DNA of 64,000 nt from Flexilinea flocculi (lineage in GTDB: Bacteria > Chloroflexota > Anaerolineae > Anaerolineales > Anaerolineaceae), in contig NZ_DF968181.1 of NCBI RefSeq assembly GCF_001192795.1, positions 648,342 to 712,341 on the forward strand, read 5' to 3'. A program made the position numbers and the translations under genes. How positions within the stretch are numbered: the first letter of the stretch is position 1; each line of letters opens with the position of its first letter. The notes under the pieces were generated by a model. The model worked only from the letters and a program-made list of their open reading frames with translations. It was not told where the DNA came from and searched no databases. This document shows positions 1 to 8,622 of the stretch, piece after piece.

Positions 1-832
1 TCGCTTCAATATCAGTAAAAGTCTTTTCCAAACCACTCGCTGAATCCCACATTCCAAGTTCACGGATGCCGGGAGTGTCTATGATCATTCCGCCTGATGG
101 CAACAATATCAATTCTCGGCGCGTTGTTGTATGACGGCCTTTATCGTCACCGCGGATTTCTTGGGTATCCTGATGGTTTTTACCAAGTAGCAGATTGATC
201 AAAGTGGATTTTCCAACACCAGAGGATCCAAGCATTGCTGTTGTTACTCCTTCTTTGAGATATGGCAGAATTTTTTGATATCCGTCTTTTCCCATACTCG
301 ATGTAATCAGCACATCGGCGCCGTTTGCTGTCAGCTCAACCTCGTATTGTTTGCTCTTGACATCATCACAAAGGTCGGCTTTCGTCAGTACAATCACTGG
401 AACAGCGCCGCTGTTCCATCCGATGGAGAGGAAGCGTTCCAGGCGTCTCAAATTGAAATCATTGTTCAGGGACATGCAGATAAATAACGTATCAATATTG
501 GCAGCTACAACCTGTTCCGTGAAATTGGTTCCGGCATTTTTCCGCATGAAAACACTTTTCCTCGGCAAAATTTGATGAATGACTGCACGATTGCTGTTTT
601 CGATGCTGTTGAGCATGACGAAATCTCCTACAGCAGGGTATTCTGAAGGAGTATTAATCTGGTAACGGTACTTGCCTGAGATTTCCGCGATCTGTTCACC
701 GCATGATGTAATGACTCGATAAAACCCTTTTTCCTGTGACACGATGCGTCCGACAGAATATTCCGGATATTGGCGCATCAAGGTTTCATATCGATCGGTC
801 AGACCATATTTTGCCAGGTCGATCGTGCTCAT
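1..832 (-). CDS. rsgA: Ribosome small-subunit GTPase RsgA (3' end cut by window edge)
   Basis: Circularly permuted GTPase that helps mature and check the 30S ribosomal subunit. About 277 codons are visible. After an OB-fold-like N-terminus, the G motifs come in permuted order: TKAD (G4, residues 150-153), then the P-loop GSSGVGKS (202-209), GRHTTT (232-237) and DTPG (252-255). The order G4 before G1 is diagnostic of the RsgA/YjeQ family. The C-terminal zinc-binding domain should lie beyond position 1. The ATG at 832-830 is preceded by GAGG about 8 bases upstream, which supports this start. No neighbour in the window is co-directional and close enough to form an operon; OsmC lies 300 bp upstream on the same strand. 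The identification is secure from the motif order. Confidence 0.93.
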   Translation of the reverse strand, partial: MSTIDLAKYGLTDRYETLMRQYPEYSVGRIVSQEKGFYRVITSCGEQIAEISGKYRYQINTPSEYPAVGDFVMLNSIENSNRAVIHQILPRKSVFMRKNAGTNFTEQVVAANIDTLFICMSLNNDFNLRRLERFLSIGWNSGAVPVIVLTKADLCDDVKSKQYEVELTANGADVLITSSMGKDGYQKILPYLKEGVTTAMLGSSGVGKSTLINLLLGKNHQDTQEIRGDDKGRHTTTRRELILLPSGGMIIDTPGIRELGMWDSASGLEKTFTDIEA

Positions 833-1132
833 AAAATGGCCTCGTTTAGGAGTGAGTCTGAAATTTGTTCGATGTGGTTAATGATAATAATCGTCATCAT
901 TTTTTTTCTCAAAATAATCGTAAAAAATAGAAACAAAAGCAATTTTTTCCCCAAATGTCGAATCGCTGGTCAATAGTTCGATTCGTAGAAACGGAAGAAA
1001 ACCGAGATTTTCGATTTTCTTCCGTTTGAGTATCTTATGAATTATGGCAACGATACATAAAATCTGATCGATGCTTTGAAAAAGAGTTCCTTGGATCTAC
1101 AACAAGAATCCAGATTGGAAAACAGCTTCCCC
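833..1132. other. Intergenic stretch with degenerate family 1 arm and a stem-loop
   Basis: The 300 bp between rsgA and the OsmC gene contain no convincing ORF. Around 925-970 there is a decayed family 1 repeat half, ending in a TCGAATCGCTGG-like outer arm. A perfect 13-bp inverted repeat follows at 989-1001/1015-1027 (AAACGGAAGAAAA and complement). It lies just beyond the OsmC stop on the minus strand and may act as its transcription end, although it has no strong U-tract. Confidence 0.5.
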
Positions 1133-1552
1133 TTATACGATTAGTTTTGCAGAAAGGTTAATTTCTACTGCAGAAAGCGCCTTGGATACTGGACAATCCT
1201 TCTTTGCAGATTCAGCTAATTTGAGGAATTCAGATTCCTGAATACCTGGGACAATTCCTTCTGTCGTTAAATCAATCGCTGCGATAATCGGACCGGCTTT
1301 TAAATGCACCTTTGCAGTAGTATGCAGTTGTTTTGGCGGAAAACCGGCATCTGTGAGTAATGCAGATAGGAACATGGTAAAACAGCCTGCATGAGCTGCG
1401 CCGATCAATTCTTCCGGATTCGTTCCCGGCGCTTCTTCAAATCGGGAAGAAAATGAATAGGAACCTTCATAAGCTCCGCTTCCTAATTTCATCGTTCCCC
1501 GACCTTCTTTTAATGTGCCTTTCCATTCGGCATGGGCAGATCTCACGGTCAT
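1133..1552 (-). CDS. OsmC-family organic hydroperoxide reductase
   Basis: Small thiol peroxidase of the OsmC/Ohr superfamily, 139 residues, the usual length. The two reactive cysteines are at C57 (in AHAGCF) and C120 (in KKDCPVSK). The C-x-x-S spacing after the second Cys and the AHAGCF context favour the OsmC subgroup over Ohr. It probably reduces organic peroxides in the cytoplasm, a common defence in anaerobes exposed to oxygen. The start is well defined: GAAGGAG lies 6-8 bases upstream of the ATG at 1552. It is monocistronic, flanked downstream by a stem-loop and upstream by a repeat-filled gap. The substrate cannot be read from sequence. Confidence 0.9.
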   Translation of the reverse strand: MTVRSAHAEWKGTLKEGRGTMKLGSGAYEGSYSFSSRFEEAPGTNPEELIGAAHAGCFTMFLSALLTDAGFPPKQLHTTAKVHLKAGPIIAAIDLTTEGIVPGIQESEFLKLAESAKKDCPVSKALSAVEINLSAKLIV

Positions 1553-1675
1553 GATAATCTCCTTCTTTCAATAATTAGAAAAGTGTACTAAGCAATTCAA
1601 TATGAGCAAAATTACAATAGAGGCAATCGTACTCAATTGATTAGCAGCGATCCGTAATACGGAATTAATTCTTTA

Positions 1676-1770
1676 TTGTTCTTATGCTTTTACGTGAAGT
1701 AAAAAAAGCATAAGAACAACCTATTTCCATCCTTTATTCGATAGAGCAATCCATATTTTGAATTGCTGAA
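1676..1770. repeat. Family 1 hairpin element (copy a)
   Basis: Perfect 16-bp stem: TTGTTCTTATGCTTTT at 1676-1691 pairs with 1704-1719, around a 12-base loop containing ACGTGAAGT. The right outer arm follows (CCATATTTTGAATTGCTGAA, about 1751-1770). It lies between the OsmC gene and the liv operon. Confidence 0.75.
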
Positions 1771-1897
1771 GCGGACTGCTTTCTATTGATTTAATAAGTT
1801 TATCATTGGAACCGAAATTAATTGCAATTGCAATTCGAAATGATCTGCTTCCCGAAAAATGTACTGTTACGAATGTTAGTCGCATAGAAGATTAGGA

Positions 1898-1999
1898 GGA
1901 GCGACGACATACGGGAACGGTATACAGAAGAACAAATCATCCGCACACTCAAAGCCCATAAAAGGAGGAGAAGTATCCGGGAACTTTGCCGTGAATAGT
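1898..1999 (+). pseudogene. Remnant of an IS3-type OrfA transposase N-terminus
   Basis: The frame at 1913-1996 reads RERYTEEQII, then RTLKAHKRRR, then SIRELCRE, and ends at TAG 1997-1999. YTEEQII-x-LK followed about ten residues later by ELCRE is the typical N-terminal helix-turn-helix of IS3-group OrfA proteins. The normal continuation (HGIS..TFY.WK) is absent, the frame breaks, and no OrfB or terminal repeats are seen. AGGAGG precedes it at 1895-1900 but no ATG is in place. This is an old, non-functional fragment in the 900-bp gap upstream of livJ. Confidence 0.5.
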
Positions 2000-2095
2000 C
2001 CCATTGTCCTTGAATATTCCGCGTGAGATTGAATCCCGTAGCGGCGGGAAATTAGCTGTTTATCTAATCTATCGTCAGGGTCTCGTATCGTAAGG

Positions 2096-2155
2096 GCGAA
2101 GCATCCGACATGAGCGATTCATGGTGAAGATCGAGACGGTTGTCGGACGCTTCGC
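2096..2155. repeat. Isolated inverted repeat with GCGAAGCATCCGAC arms
   Basis: GCGAAGCATCCGAC at 2096-2109 pairs with GTCGGACGCTTCGC at 2142-2155, with one G/T-type mismatch over 14 bp and a 32-base loop. It belongs to neither main repeat family here. The rest of the gap 1553-2342 holds only the copy a repeat and the transposase remnant. Confidence 0.5.
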
Positions 2156-2342
2156 CTCTGCAACGGATGTAATGTTGGAATGGCAAACAACAGGGTGATT
2201 CTATGAAAAAAAGTACCGTAAGTGTTTAATGCAAAAAAAAAAGTGAAAAAACGATCGCTACCCCCAAACAGGTTTCCCTTTTTCTTTATTCCAAGTTGCA
2301 TTTACTATTTCTGTTCACGCAAATTTCGAATTGATGAAAATA

Positions 2343-2371
2343 TTGTCAATCCTGATCTTGCATGCTATAAT
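2343..2371 (+). promoter_or_regulatory. Housekeeping-type promoter of livJ
   Basis: TTGTCA at 2343-2348 and a consensus TATAAT at 2366-2371 are separated by exactly 17 bp. The predicted start near 2378 leaves a leader of roughly 78 bases before the livJ ATG. It is the best-formed promoter in the window. Confidence 0.7.
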
Positions 2372-2455
2372 TTTTCAGGTACAAACACATCAATGCGCTA
2401 TATTGTTTTAAACGCCAGACGGTTCATCGTTTTGGCATAAATATAAGGGAGGAAT

Positions 2456-3616
2456 ATGAAAAAGTTTGCTTCATTATTTGTTCTTGTAGTTGTTTTTGCA
2501 GCAATGCTGACTGGCTTTGCATACGCAGCGGATGACGAGATTACCATCGGCGTTTTTGAACCTGTAACTGGCGAAAACGGCGGTGGCGGTTTCCAGGAAG
2601 TCCTTGGTATCCGCTATGCAAATGAAGTCTATCCAACAGTCGAAGTCGGTGGAAAGACCTATAACATAAAGCTTTTTGAGGTTGACAACAAGAGTGATAA
2701 GACTGAAGCAGTAACCGCTGCTCAAAACCTCGTTAGCCAGGGTGTTAAGGCAGTAGTTGGTTCCTATGGTTCCGGTGTTTCGATTGCTGCGGGTGAAATC
2801 TTTGCTGAAGCACAGATTCCTGCGATGGGCGCATCTTGTACCAATCCTCAGGTTACATTAGGCAATGATTACTATTTCCGCGTTGCTTTCCTGGATCCTT
2901 TCCAGGGTACTGTTATGGCAAACTATGCATTTCAGAATGGCGCCAAGACTGCAGCTGTCATTACACAACTCGGCGATGATTATTCCTCAGGTTTGGGAAG
3001 CTTCTTTGTGAACGCGTTTACAAAATTGGCTGGTGAAGGTTCTGTCGTTTCTCAGGAACAATTCCAGACCAATCAAACCGATTTCAAGGCAATCCTTACC
3101 AACGTAAAAGCAGCCAATCCGGATGTAATTTTTGCTCCATCATCCATTGCCACAGCTCCGTTGATTATCAAACAGGCTCGTGAATTAGGAATTACCGCAA
3201 AAATTATGGGTGGCGATACATGGGAAAATGTGACCATTATCGAAAATGCTGGTGCAGATGCCGAAGGTATTGTTCTTTCCACATTCTTTGATGAAGCAGA
3301 TCCTGCTACCGATGAAGCGAAGAAATTCGTTCCCGGATTTAAAGAATATCTTGTCAAGAATAATCAACCAGACGTGATTCCGGCAGTTTCTGCTCTTGGA
3401 TATGATGCTTATCTGGCGATTTTAACAGCAATCAAAAATGCCGATTCAGTTGATTCAGTTGCCATTCGCGATGCATTGGTAACAACCGAATTTAACGGTG
3501 TAACTGGTCAAATTTCATTCGATGAGAATGGTGACGCTGTAAAACAACTGGCAGTAATTAAGACAGTCGAAGGCGGCGCATTCAAATTCTTGCAGACAGT
3601 GACGGTTGCAGAATAA
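2456..3616 (+). CDS. livJ: Branched-chain amino acid type ABC transporter, substrate-binding protein
   Basis: Extracytoplasmic ligand-binding protein (LIVBP/periplasmic-binding type I fold), 386 residues. It starts with a clear Sec signal (MKK, hydrophobic core, cleavage near YAA|DDE) but has no lipobox cysteine. Family hallmarks are the opening ITIGVFEPVTG, VKAVVGSYGSGVS and DAYLAILTAI. GGGAGG sits 6 bases before the ATG. It heads the liv locus: a hairpin at 3699-3723 and a 328-bp gap separate it from livHMGF, an arrangement that would allow more binding protein than permease. The ligand could be branched-chain amino acids, another amino acid or an amide; sequence alone does not decide. Confidence 0.9.
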   Translation: MKKFASLFVLVVVFAAMLTGFAYAADDEITIGVFEPVTGENGGGGFQEVLGIRYANEVYPTVEVGGKTYNIKLFEVDNKSDKTEAVTAAQNLVSQGVKAVVGSYGSGVSIAAGEIFAEAQIPAMGASCTNPQVTLGNDYYFRVAFLDPFQGTVMANYAFQNGAKTAAVITQLGDDYSSGLGSFFVNAFTKLAGEGSVVSQEQFQTNQTDFKAILTNVKAANPDVIFAPSSIATAPLIIKQARELGITAKIMGGDTWENVTIIENAGADAEGIVLSTFFDEADPATDEAKKFVPGFKEYLVKNNQPDVIPAVSALGYDAYLAILTAIKNADSVDSVAIRDALVTTEFNGVTGQISFDENGDAVKQLAVIKTVEGGAFKFLQTVTVAE

Positions 3617-3698
3617 TTTGTAACTATGTTGGGAAAATGGTGTTGCCTGGACTCGCTTTCTTTAAGTTTCTGGGCAACACAGAATTATCCAGCGAGAT

Positions 3699-3723
3699 AA
3701 AAAGGTGCCACAGGCACCTTTTT
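3699..3723 (+). terminator. Intrinsic terminator/attenuator after livJ
   Basis: Perfect 11-bp stem AAAAAGGTGCC/GGCACCTTTTT with a 3-base loop (ACA) and a T-run. A weaker 8-bp stem (3640-3647/3673-3680) precedes it. Because livHMGF lies downstream on the same strand, partial termination is plausible. Confidence 0.8.
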
Positions 3724-3786
3724 AGGTATTGATTACGATATTCTTCCATGCGAAAGATTCTGCAATGACTACCATAGCGAACCAGT

Positions 3787-3905
3787 AATTTAAGATTTAG
3801 AAATATCTTTTATTGAGAGAAAGCGTTTGTTTCGGTCTTGTTTTGTCTACAAAGCAAAAACTACACCACAACCAATAAGCTTTCTCATATTTCGAATCAA
3901 TGATA
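3787..3905. repeat. Degenerate family 1 element (copy b)
   Basis: Decayed copy between livJ and livH: TTTAGAAATATC-like left arm, imperfect hairpin around 3832-3860 with TTGTTTTGTC and AAGCAAAAAC, and right arm TCATATTTCGAATCAATGAT (about 3886-3905). Nothing else is visible in this 328-bp gap apart from the terminator. Confidence 0.45.
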
Positions 3906-3944
3906 GTGTAAGCGAGTCTTAGCTGAAAAGGAGAAGTTGATTCT

Positions 3945-4826
3945 ATGAGTTTAGCTACTTTTTTGCAACATTGTCTGACCGGAATCTCTTTAGGCGGTGC
4001 ATATGCTTTAATTGCAATTGGTTACACGATGGTCTACGGGATTTTGAGGTTGATAAACTTTGCTCATGGCGATCTTTTTATGATTGCCGGATATCTGATG
4101 ATTTTTACATTGGCCGATTTTCCATGGTATATTGCAATACCGATTGTATTAATTGGAACAGTCGTTATTGGAATTGTGATTGAACGATTGGCTTATAAAC
4201 CGCTGCGATCTGCTCCGCGTATGTCGATCATGATCTCAGCGATTGGCGTTTCGTTATTATTGCAGAATCTTGCGACATATTTGTTTACTGCACTTCCAAG
4301 AGGTTATCCTGAAATTCCCTATTTAAAACGAATTTTCCAATTTGGCACTCTTTCGGCATCTTTTGTAACTTTTCTCACACCGATCTTAACCATGGTACTC
4401 GTTTTTCTCATGGTGATGATGATCAATAAAACAAAAATCGGTATGGCGATGAGAGCAGTTTCAAAAGATTATGAAACTGCTGAGATCATGGGAATAAAGA
4501 TTAATTCTGTCGTCAGTTTTACATTTGCAATAGGATCTTTGTTGGCAGCTATCGGATCGATCTTATATTTTACGGATCGAATGTCGGTAAATCCATTCAG
4601 CGGATCACTTCCTGGTCTTAAATGTTTTGTCGCCGCAGTATTAGGAGGAATCGGAAGCATCCCTGGTGCAATGATCGGTGGTTTTATACTTGGAATTGGT
4701 GAAACGTTTTTAGTCGCGCTGGGATTCTCGACATTTAGTGATGCGTTTACATTCATATTGCTGATTGTCATGTTGTTAGTAAAGCCTACCGGATTATTTG
4801 GTGAAAAAGCTACGGAGAAGGTATAG
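3945..4826 (+). CDS. livH: Branched-chain amino acid type ABC transporter permease LivH
   Basis: Inner-membrane permease of the LivH/LivM class, 293 residues, hydrophobic throughout with about eight predicted membrane segments. The signature stretch TMVYGILRLINFAHG near residues 27-42 is typical of LivH. GSIPGAMIGG and IGETF late in the protein match the EAA-like loop that contacts the ATPases. AAGGAG lies about 12 bases before the ATG. livM follows 5 bases later, so the two are co-transcribed and form the heterodimeric channel. Confidence 0.92.
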   Translation: MSLATFLQHCLTGISLGGAYALIAIGYTMVYGILRLINFAHGDLFMIAGYLMIFTLADFPWYIAIPIVLIGTVVIGIVIERLAYKPLRSAPRMSIMISAIGVSLLLQNLATYLFTALPRGYPEIPYLKRIFQFGTLSASFVTFLTPILTMVLVFLMVMMINKTKIGMAMRAVSKDYETAEIMGIKINSVVSFTFAIGSLLAAIGSILYFTDRMSVNPFSGSLPGLKCFVAAVLGGIGSIPGAMIGGFILGIGETFLVALGFSTFSDAFTFILLIVMLLVKPTGLFGEKATEKV

Positions 4827-4831
4827 TATCT

Positions 4832-5923
4832 ATGAAAAAATCAACCAAGACACTCTTCAATATCATAGCGGTTTCAATAATCCTTGCAATTCTGATTTTT
4901 TTAGAGATGAATAAACGCAAATTCAGCTATGATATCTCCATCATTGAAAGAAGTATGATCTATGCAGTTGCTGCGGTTGCCATGAATTTAACCAACGGGT
5001 TTACCGGGCTATTCTCCTTAGGTCAAGCTGGTTTTATGGCGATCGGCGCTTATACTGTGGCGCTTTTGACAATTCCTGTCGAAGCACGAGCTGGCGTTTT
5101 TTATGTCACAGGTATGAACGAATTCCTGTCGAAAATTGAATTGCCATTCATTCCGGCTTTACTGTTGGGAGGATTATTTGCTGCAATCCTGGCTGGGTTA
5201 ATCGGAATCCCGGTGTTGCGGTTAAAAAGCGATTATCTGGCGATTGCTACGTTAGGTTTCTCGGAAATTATTCGATCGATTATTGCAAGCCCGCAGTTGA
5301 ATATGATTACAAACGGTTCGTATGGACTGAAAAAGATACCCCGTTTTTCATCGATATTTGTCCCAATAGCTCTATGTTGTTTGTGTATTCTTATTATTGT
5401 TCTGCTGATTAATTCTTCCTATGGACGCGCTTTCAAAGCGATTCGTGAGGATGAAACTGCAGCCGAAGCAATGGGAATTAATCTTTTTAAACACAAACTG
5501 ACCTCGTTCATGATCAGTTCATTCTTTACCGGAGTCGCAGGCGGTTTGCTGGCCAGCTATATGGGAACGATTGATTCCGGTACCTTTAAGATAACCCTGA
5601 CTTACGATATATTACTGATCGTTGTGTTGGGTGGAATGGGAAGCGTGACAGGAAGTATTTTAGGTTCGTTTTTGGTCACGGCAGGCCGTGAATGGTTGCG
5701 ATTCTTTGATCAACCGCTTAAAGTAGGAAATTGGCAGGTTCCTCTGTTTCGAACGGGATTCCGGATGGTTGTTTTCTCGGTTCTATTAATGGTTGTGGTT
5801 CTCTTCTATTCGAAAGGATTAATGGGATCCAAAGAATTCAGTTGGGAAGGCCTTGTGAGATTTTTCAAAAATTTATTCACGCGCAAACAAAAATTGAATG
5901 GAGGTGTTTCGAATGGGAAATAA
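4832..5923 (+). CDS. livM: Branched-chain amino acid type ABC transporter permease LivM
   Basis: Second permease of the importer, 363 residues. The family landmarks are NGFTGLFSLGQAGFM, SDYLAIATLGFSEIIR and GGMGSVTGSILG (the cytoplasmic coupling loop). It is slightly longer than compact LivM proteins because of an external insertion after the third segment (near ARAGVFYVTG). GGAGAAGG precedes the ATG by about 9 bases. Its last 11 bases overlap the start of livG, indicating translational coupling. Confidence 0.92.
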   Translation: MKKSTKTLFNIIAVSIILAILIFLEMNKRKFSYDISIIERSMIYAVAAVAMNLTNGFTGLFSLGQAGFMAIGAYTVALLTIPVEARAGVFYVTGMNEFLSKIELPFIPALLLGGLFAAILAGLIGIPVLRLKSDYLAIATLGFSEIIRSIIASPQLNMITNGSYGLKKIPRFSSIFVPIALCCLCILIIVLLINSSYGRAFKAIREDETAAEAMGINLFKHKLTSFMISSFFTGVAGGLLASYMGTIDSGTFKITLTYDILLIVVLGGMGSVTGSILGSFLVTAGREWLRFFDQPLKVGNWQVPLFRTGFRMVVFSVLLMVVVLFYSKGLMGSKEFSWEGLVRFFKNLFTRKQKLNGGVSNGK

Positions 5924-6755
5924 TGTTTTAAGACTCGAGCACTGTACCATGCAGTTCGGTGGTGTCGTTGCCGTCGATAACTTTTCAATGGAAGTCAACG
6001 AACACGAAATTGTGGCATTAATTGGACCGAACGGCGCCGGAAAAACAACTGCATTCAACTTTGTAACAGGTGTTTATGAGCCAACAAATGGTAAGGTCTT
6101 TTTCCATGATGAACTGATGGTGGCTAATCATCCGGCTGGAAAAATGAAAAAACTATATAAAGGCGATCCGGATCAGATTTGTGAAAAAATCGTTCGAAAA
6201 ACTCCAGATCAGATCACCAAACTGGGAATTGCACGGACGTTTCAAAATATTCGTTTGTTTAAAGCATTAACCGTTTTTGAAAATGTTCTGATCGCAAAGC
6301 ATATGCATGCAAAATCCGGACTGCTAAAAACTGCGATGCATTTGAATTACAGAGAAGAGATTCAAATGCGGAAAGAAGCTATGGAATTATTGGAAATGCA
6401 GAATCTTGCTGCATATCGGAACGACATTGCTTCTTCCTTACCCTATGGGCAACAGCGTCATTTGGAAATTGCTCGTGCACTTGCGACTAATCCGACATTA
6501 TTGCTTCTGGATGAACCGGCTGCCGGGATGAATCCGCAGGAAACCGATGAGCTGGCAGCTTTTATCAAAAAAACGAAAGAGGATTTTAATCTGACAGTTT
6601 TTCTGATTGAACATCATATGGACCTGGTGATGGGTATTTCTGACCGGATTTATGTGCTCGATTTTGGTAAAATGATCGCACATGGTTTGCCTGCCGATAT
6701 TCAAAACAATGATCGTGTCATTCAAGCGTACCTTGGGGTGGAAGAAAATGCTTAA
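5913..6755 (+). CDS. livG: Branched-chain amino acid type ABC transporter ATP-binding protein LivG
   Basis: ABC ATPase, 280 residues from the chosen ATG. Walker A GPNGAGKT is at 38-45, the signature region reads SLPYGQQRHLE (an LSYGxQR variant usual for LivG), and Walker B is LLLLDEPAAGMNP. It is longer than typical LivG (about 255) because of a roughly 25-residue insertion between Walker A and the Q-loop (around GKMKKLYKGDPDQ). An in-frame ATG 15 bases upstream exists, but GGAGG at 5900-5904 is 8 bases from the ATG at 5913, which fits better and gives an 11-base overlap with livM. Confidence 0.92.
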   Translation: MGNNVLRLEHCTMQFGGVVAVDNFSMEVNEHEIVALIGPNGAGKTTAFNFVTGVYEPTNGKVFFHDELMVANHPAGKMKKLYKGDPDQICEKIVRKTPDQITKLGIARTFQNIRLFKALTVFENVLIAKHMHAKSGLLKTAMHLNYREEIQMRKEAMELLEMQNLAAYRNDIASSLPYGQQRHLEIARALATNPTLLLLDEPAAGMNPQETDELAAFIKKTKEDFNLTVFLIEHHMDLVMGISDRIYVLDFGKMIAHGLPADIQNNDRVIQAYLGVEENA

Positions 6756-7464
6756 GATCAATCACTTAAAAGTCTCTTATGGCGGAATTAAGGCTTTAAA
6801 TGATATTTCATTTGAAGTTCCGGCGGGGAAAATCGTTACTTTGATTGGTGCAAATGGAGCCGGCAAGAGTACCACATTACGCTCGATCATTGGATTAGTC
6901 AAAACTGACAGCGGAGAAATCCTTTATAACGATACCAATATCGTCGGCTTGCCAACCAATAAGATTGTCGGACAGGGGATTGCGCTGGTTCCGGAAGGAC
7001 GCCGTACGTTTCCCGATATGACTGTTTTGGAAAACTTGAAAATCGGGGCTTATCTGCGAACCGATAAATCTCAGATTCAGGAAGATATCGATTGGATCTA
7101 TTCCATTTTTCCCCGACTCAAAGAACGTCACTGGCAGCAAGCCGGTACCTTATCCGGCGGTGAACAGCAGATGCTGGCGGTTGGCAGGGCGTTAATGAGC
7201 CGTCCGAAATTAATGATGATGGATGAACCTTCCCTGGGTTTGGCACCGATCGTCGTTCAAGAGATCTTCTCAATTATTCGGAAAATCAATCAGGATGGCG
7301 TCACAATCTTATTGATTGAACAGAATGCCAACATGGCGCTGCGGACTGCTGATTTCGGTTATGTCCTTGCGACCGGGCATATTACGATGCATGGGACCGG
7401 CAAAGAATTATTGGAGAATGAAGAAATCAGAGCCGCCTATTTAGGCAAGAAAAAGAAGAAGTGA
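6748..7464 (+). CDS. livF: Branched-chain amino acid type ABC transporter ATP-binding protein LivF
   Basis: Second ATPase of the importer, 238 residues. Walker A GANGAGKS is at 34-41, the signature is LSGGEQQM and Walker B is MMMDEPSLGL. LVPEGRRTFPDMTV is a typical LivF stretch. The ATG at 6748 overlaps the livG stop by 8 bases and gives the normal LivF N-terminus (MLKINHLKVSYGG); an earlier in-frame ATG would add 22 unlikely residues. The gene ends the operon and is followed by a strong terminator at 7485-7530. Confidence 0.93.
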   Translation: MLKINHLKVSYGGIKALNDISFEVPAGKIVTLIGANGAGKSTTLRSIIGLVKTDSGEILYNDTNIVGLPTNKIVGQGIALVPEGRRTFPDMTVLENLKIGAYLRTDKSQIQEDIDWIYSIFPRLKERHWQQAGTLSGGEQQMLAVGRALMSRPKLMMMDEPSLGLAPIVVQEIFSIIRKINQDGVTILLIEQNANMALRTADFGYVLATGHITMHGTGKELLENEEIRAAYLGKKKKK

Positions 7465-7484
7465 CGGATTTCAATTCGGATTTT

Positions 7485-7530
7485 AAAAGGGTATTGTTGA
7501 CCGACTTTTAGCAAGACAATACCCTTTTTT
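7485..7530 (+). terminator. Intrinsic terminator of livHMGF
   Basis: AAAAGGGTATTGT (7485-7497) pairs perfectly over 13 bp with 7516-7528, followed by a T-run. The loop is 18 bases. Confidence 0.85.
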
Positions 7531-7655
7531 GATTATTCAGTTGCGTATGGAAGGCTATACGAGTTCTGCTATTTGGAATATAAACCAGCCTTTTGAAATT
7601 CTCTTGGGAATTCTCATTAATTACTAATGAATTATATGGATGGACAAAAAAATAT

Positions 7656-8171
7656 ATGGAAACAAATGATAACGAACGGTTTGACTTTTTTACGTATGAT
7701 CGTGATATCGCTTTTCTTCGGAGGGCAATTGCTGTATCATTTCAATCCAGAAAGGATGGAAACACTCCATTTGGCGCCATCCTGGTGGATTCAATGGGTA
7801 ATGTCCTTTTAGAACAGCCGAATATGGAAATTACAACGCATGATTGCACGATGCACGCCGAATTGGGGCTGGTACGAGCAGCTTCTCAGATGTACCCGAA
7901 AGAATTCTTGTGGAACTGTTCTCTGTATACATCTTGTGAACCTTGCGCAATGTGCACCGGTGGAATTTACTGGGCGAATGTTGGCCGGATTGTTTACGCG
8001 ATGACCGAAAAGGAATTGTTAGGTCTGACTGGAAGTCATGAACAAAACCCGACTTTTGACAGCGATTGCCGATCAATCCTTGCCCATGGCCAAAAAAAGA
8101 TTATTGTAGTCGGTCCTTTTCCTGAACTGGTGAAAGAGGCTGCGGCTGCGCATGAGGGATATTGGAGCTGA
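7656..8171 (+). CDS. Nucleoside/guanine deaminase-like zinc enzyme (CMP/dCMP deaminase fold)
   Basis: Zinc-dependent deaminase, 171 residues from the first in-frame ATG. Catalytic HAE (H67, E69) and PCxxC (C97, C100, with C94 just before) are intact. The C-terminal half (GGIYWANVGRIVYAM, then LTGSHEQNPTF) resembles bacterial guanine deaminases and related nucleoside deaminases more than TadA. Its placement beside adenine deaminase, a xanthine-dehydrogenase-like enzyme and a purine-type ABC importer supports guanine to xanthine conversion, but this is inference. The open frame extends upstream to a TTG at 7593. No strong SD is seen for either start. Its last 71 bases overlap the convergent iron-sulfur subunit gene. 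Confidence 0.75.
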   Translation: METNDNERFDFFTYDRDIAFLRRAIAVSFQSRKDGNTPFGAILVDSMGNVLLEQPNMEITTHDCTMHAELGLVRAASQMYPKEFLWNCSLYTSCEPCAMCTGGIYWANVGRIVYAMTEKELLGLTGSHEQNPTFDSDCRSILAHGQKKIIVVGPFPELVKEAAAAHEGYWS

Positions 8172-8622
8172 CAGCCTGCACGGCATCCACAATTGCCTGA
8201 TAACCGGTACAACGGCAGAGATTCCCGGAAATTGCCCGCCTGATTTCTTCTTCAGTCGGATGCGGATTTTTATCCAGCAGCGCTTTCGCAGACAAGATCA
8301 TCCCCGGTGTGCAGAACCCGCATTGAACGGCTCCGTAATCGATAAAAGCCTGCTGCAGTCGACTTAACTCTCCTTTTGCAGCCAGTCCCTCGATGGTGAG
8401 GATGTCTGCACCTTCGGCTTGAACGGCCAGGACGAGGCAGGAGTTTATCGGATTTCCATTCAACAAGACGGTGCAAGCTCCGCATTCTCCTTCTCCGCAT
8501 CCTTCTTTTACACCGGTAAGCTGGAGATTTTCCCGCAGAAAATCGATCAGCCGCAGCTCACTGCGAATCTCTTTTTGAACTGTGATGCCGTTGACCCGGC
8601 ATGAAATTTTCCTTAATGCCAT
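8101..8622 (-). CDS. xdhC: Xanthine dehydrogenase-type iron-sulfur subunit
   Basis: Two-[2Fe-2S] electron-transfer subunit of a molybdenum hydroxylase, 173 residues. The plant-type cluster uses C42, C47, C50 and C62 (GCGEGECGAC...SC). The second cluster uses C101, C104 (CGFC), C136 and C138 (CRC). The ATG at 8622 gives the family N-terminus (MALRKISCRVNG); two upstream in-frame ATGs (8640, 8661) lack better ribosome sites. The C-terminus runs about 20 residues past the conserved end, and that tail overlaps the convergent deaminase gene. It is the last gene of the purine operon. The symbol follows E. coli usage (XdhC as the Fe-S subunit). Confidence 0.85.
   Translation of the reverse strand: MALRKISCRVNGITVQKEIRSELRLIDFLRENLQLTGVKEGCGEGECGACTVLLNGNPINSCLVLAVQAEGADILTIEGLAAKGELSRLQQAFIDYGAVQCGFCTPGMILSAKALLDKNPHPTEEEIRRAISGNLCRCTGYQAIVDAVQAVSSNIPHAQPQPLSPVQEKDRLQ

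Noticed and set aside
2222-2440. 72-codon frame upstream of livJ
   Set aside because: It contains the liv promoter (2343-2371), has no ribosome site and reads as low-complexity Lys/Phe-rich sequence.
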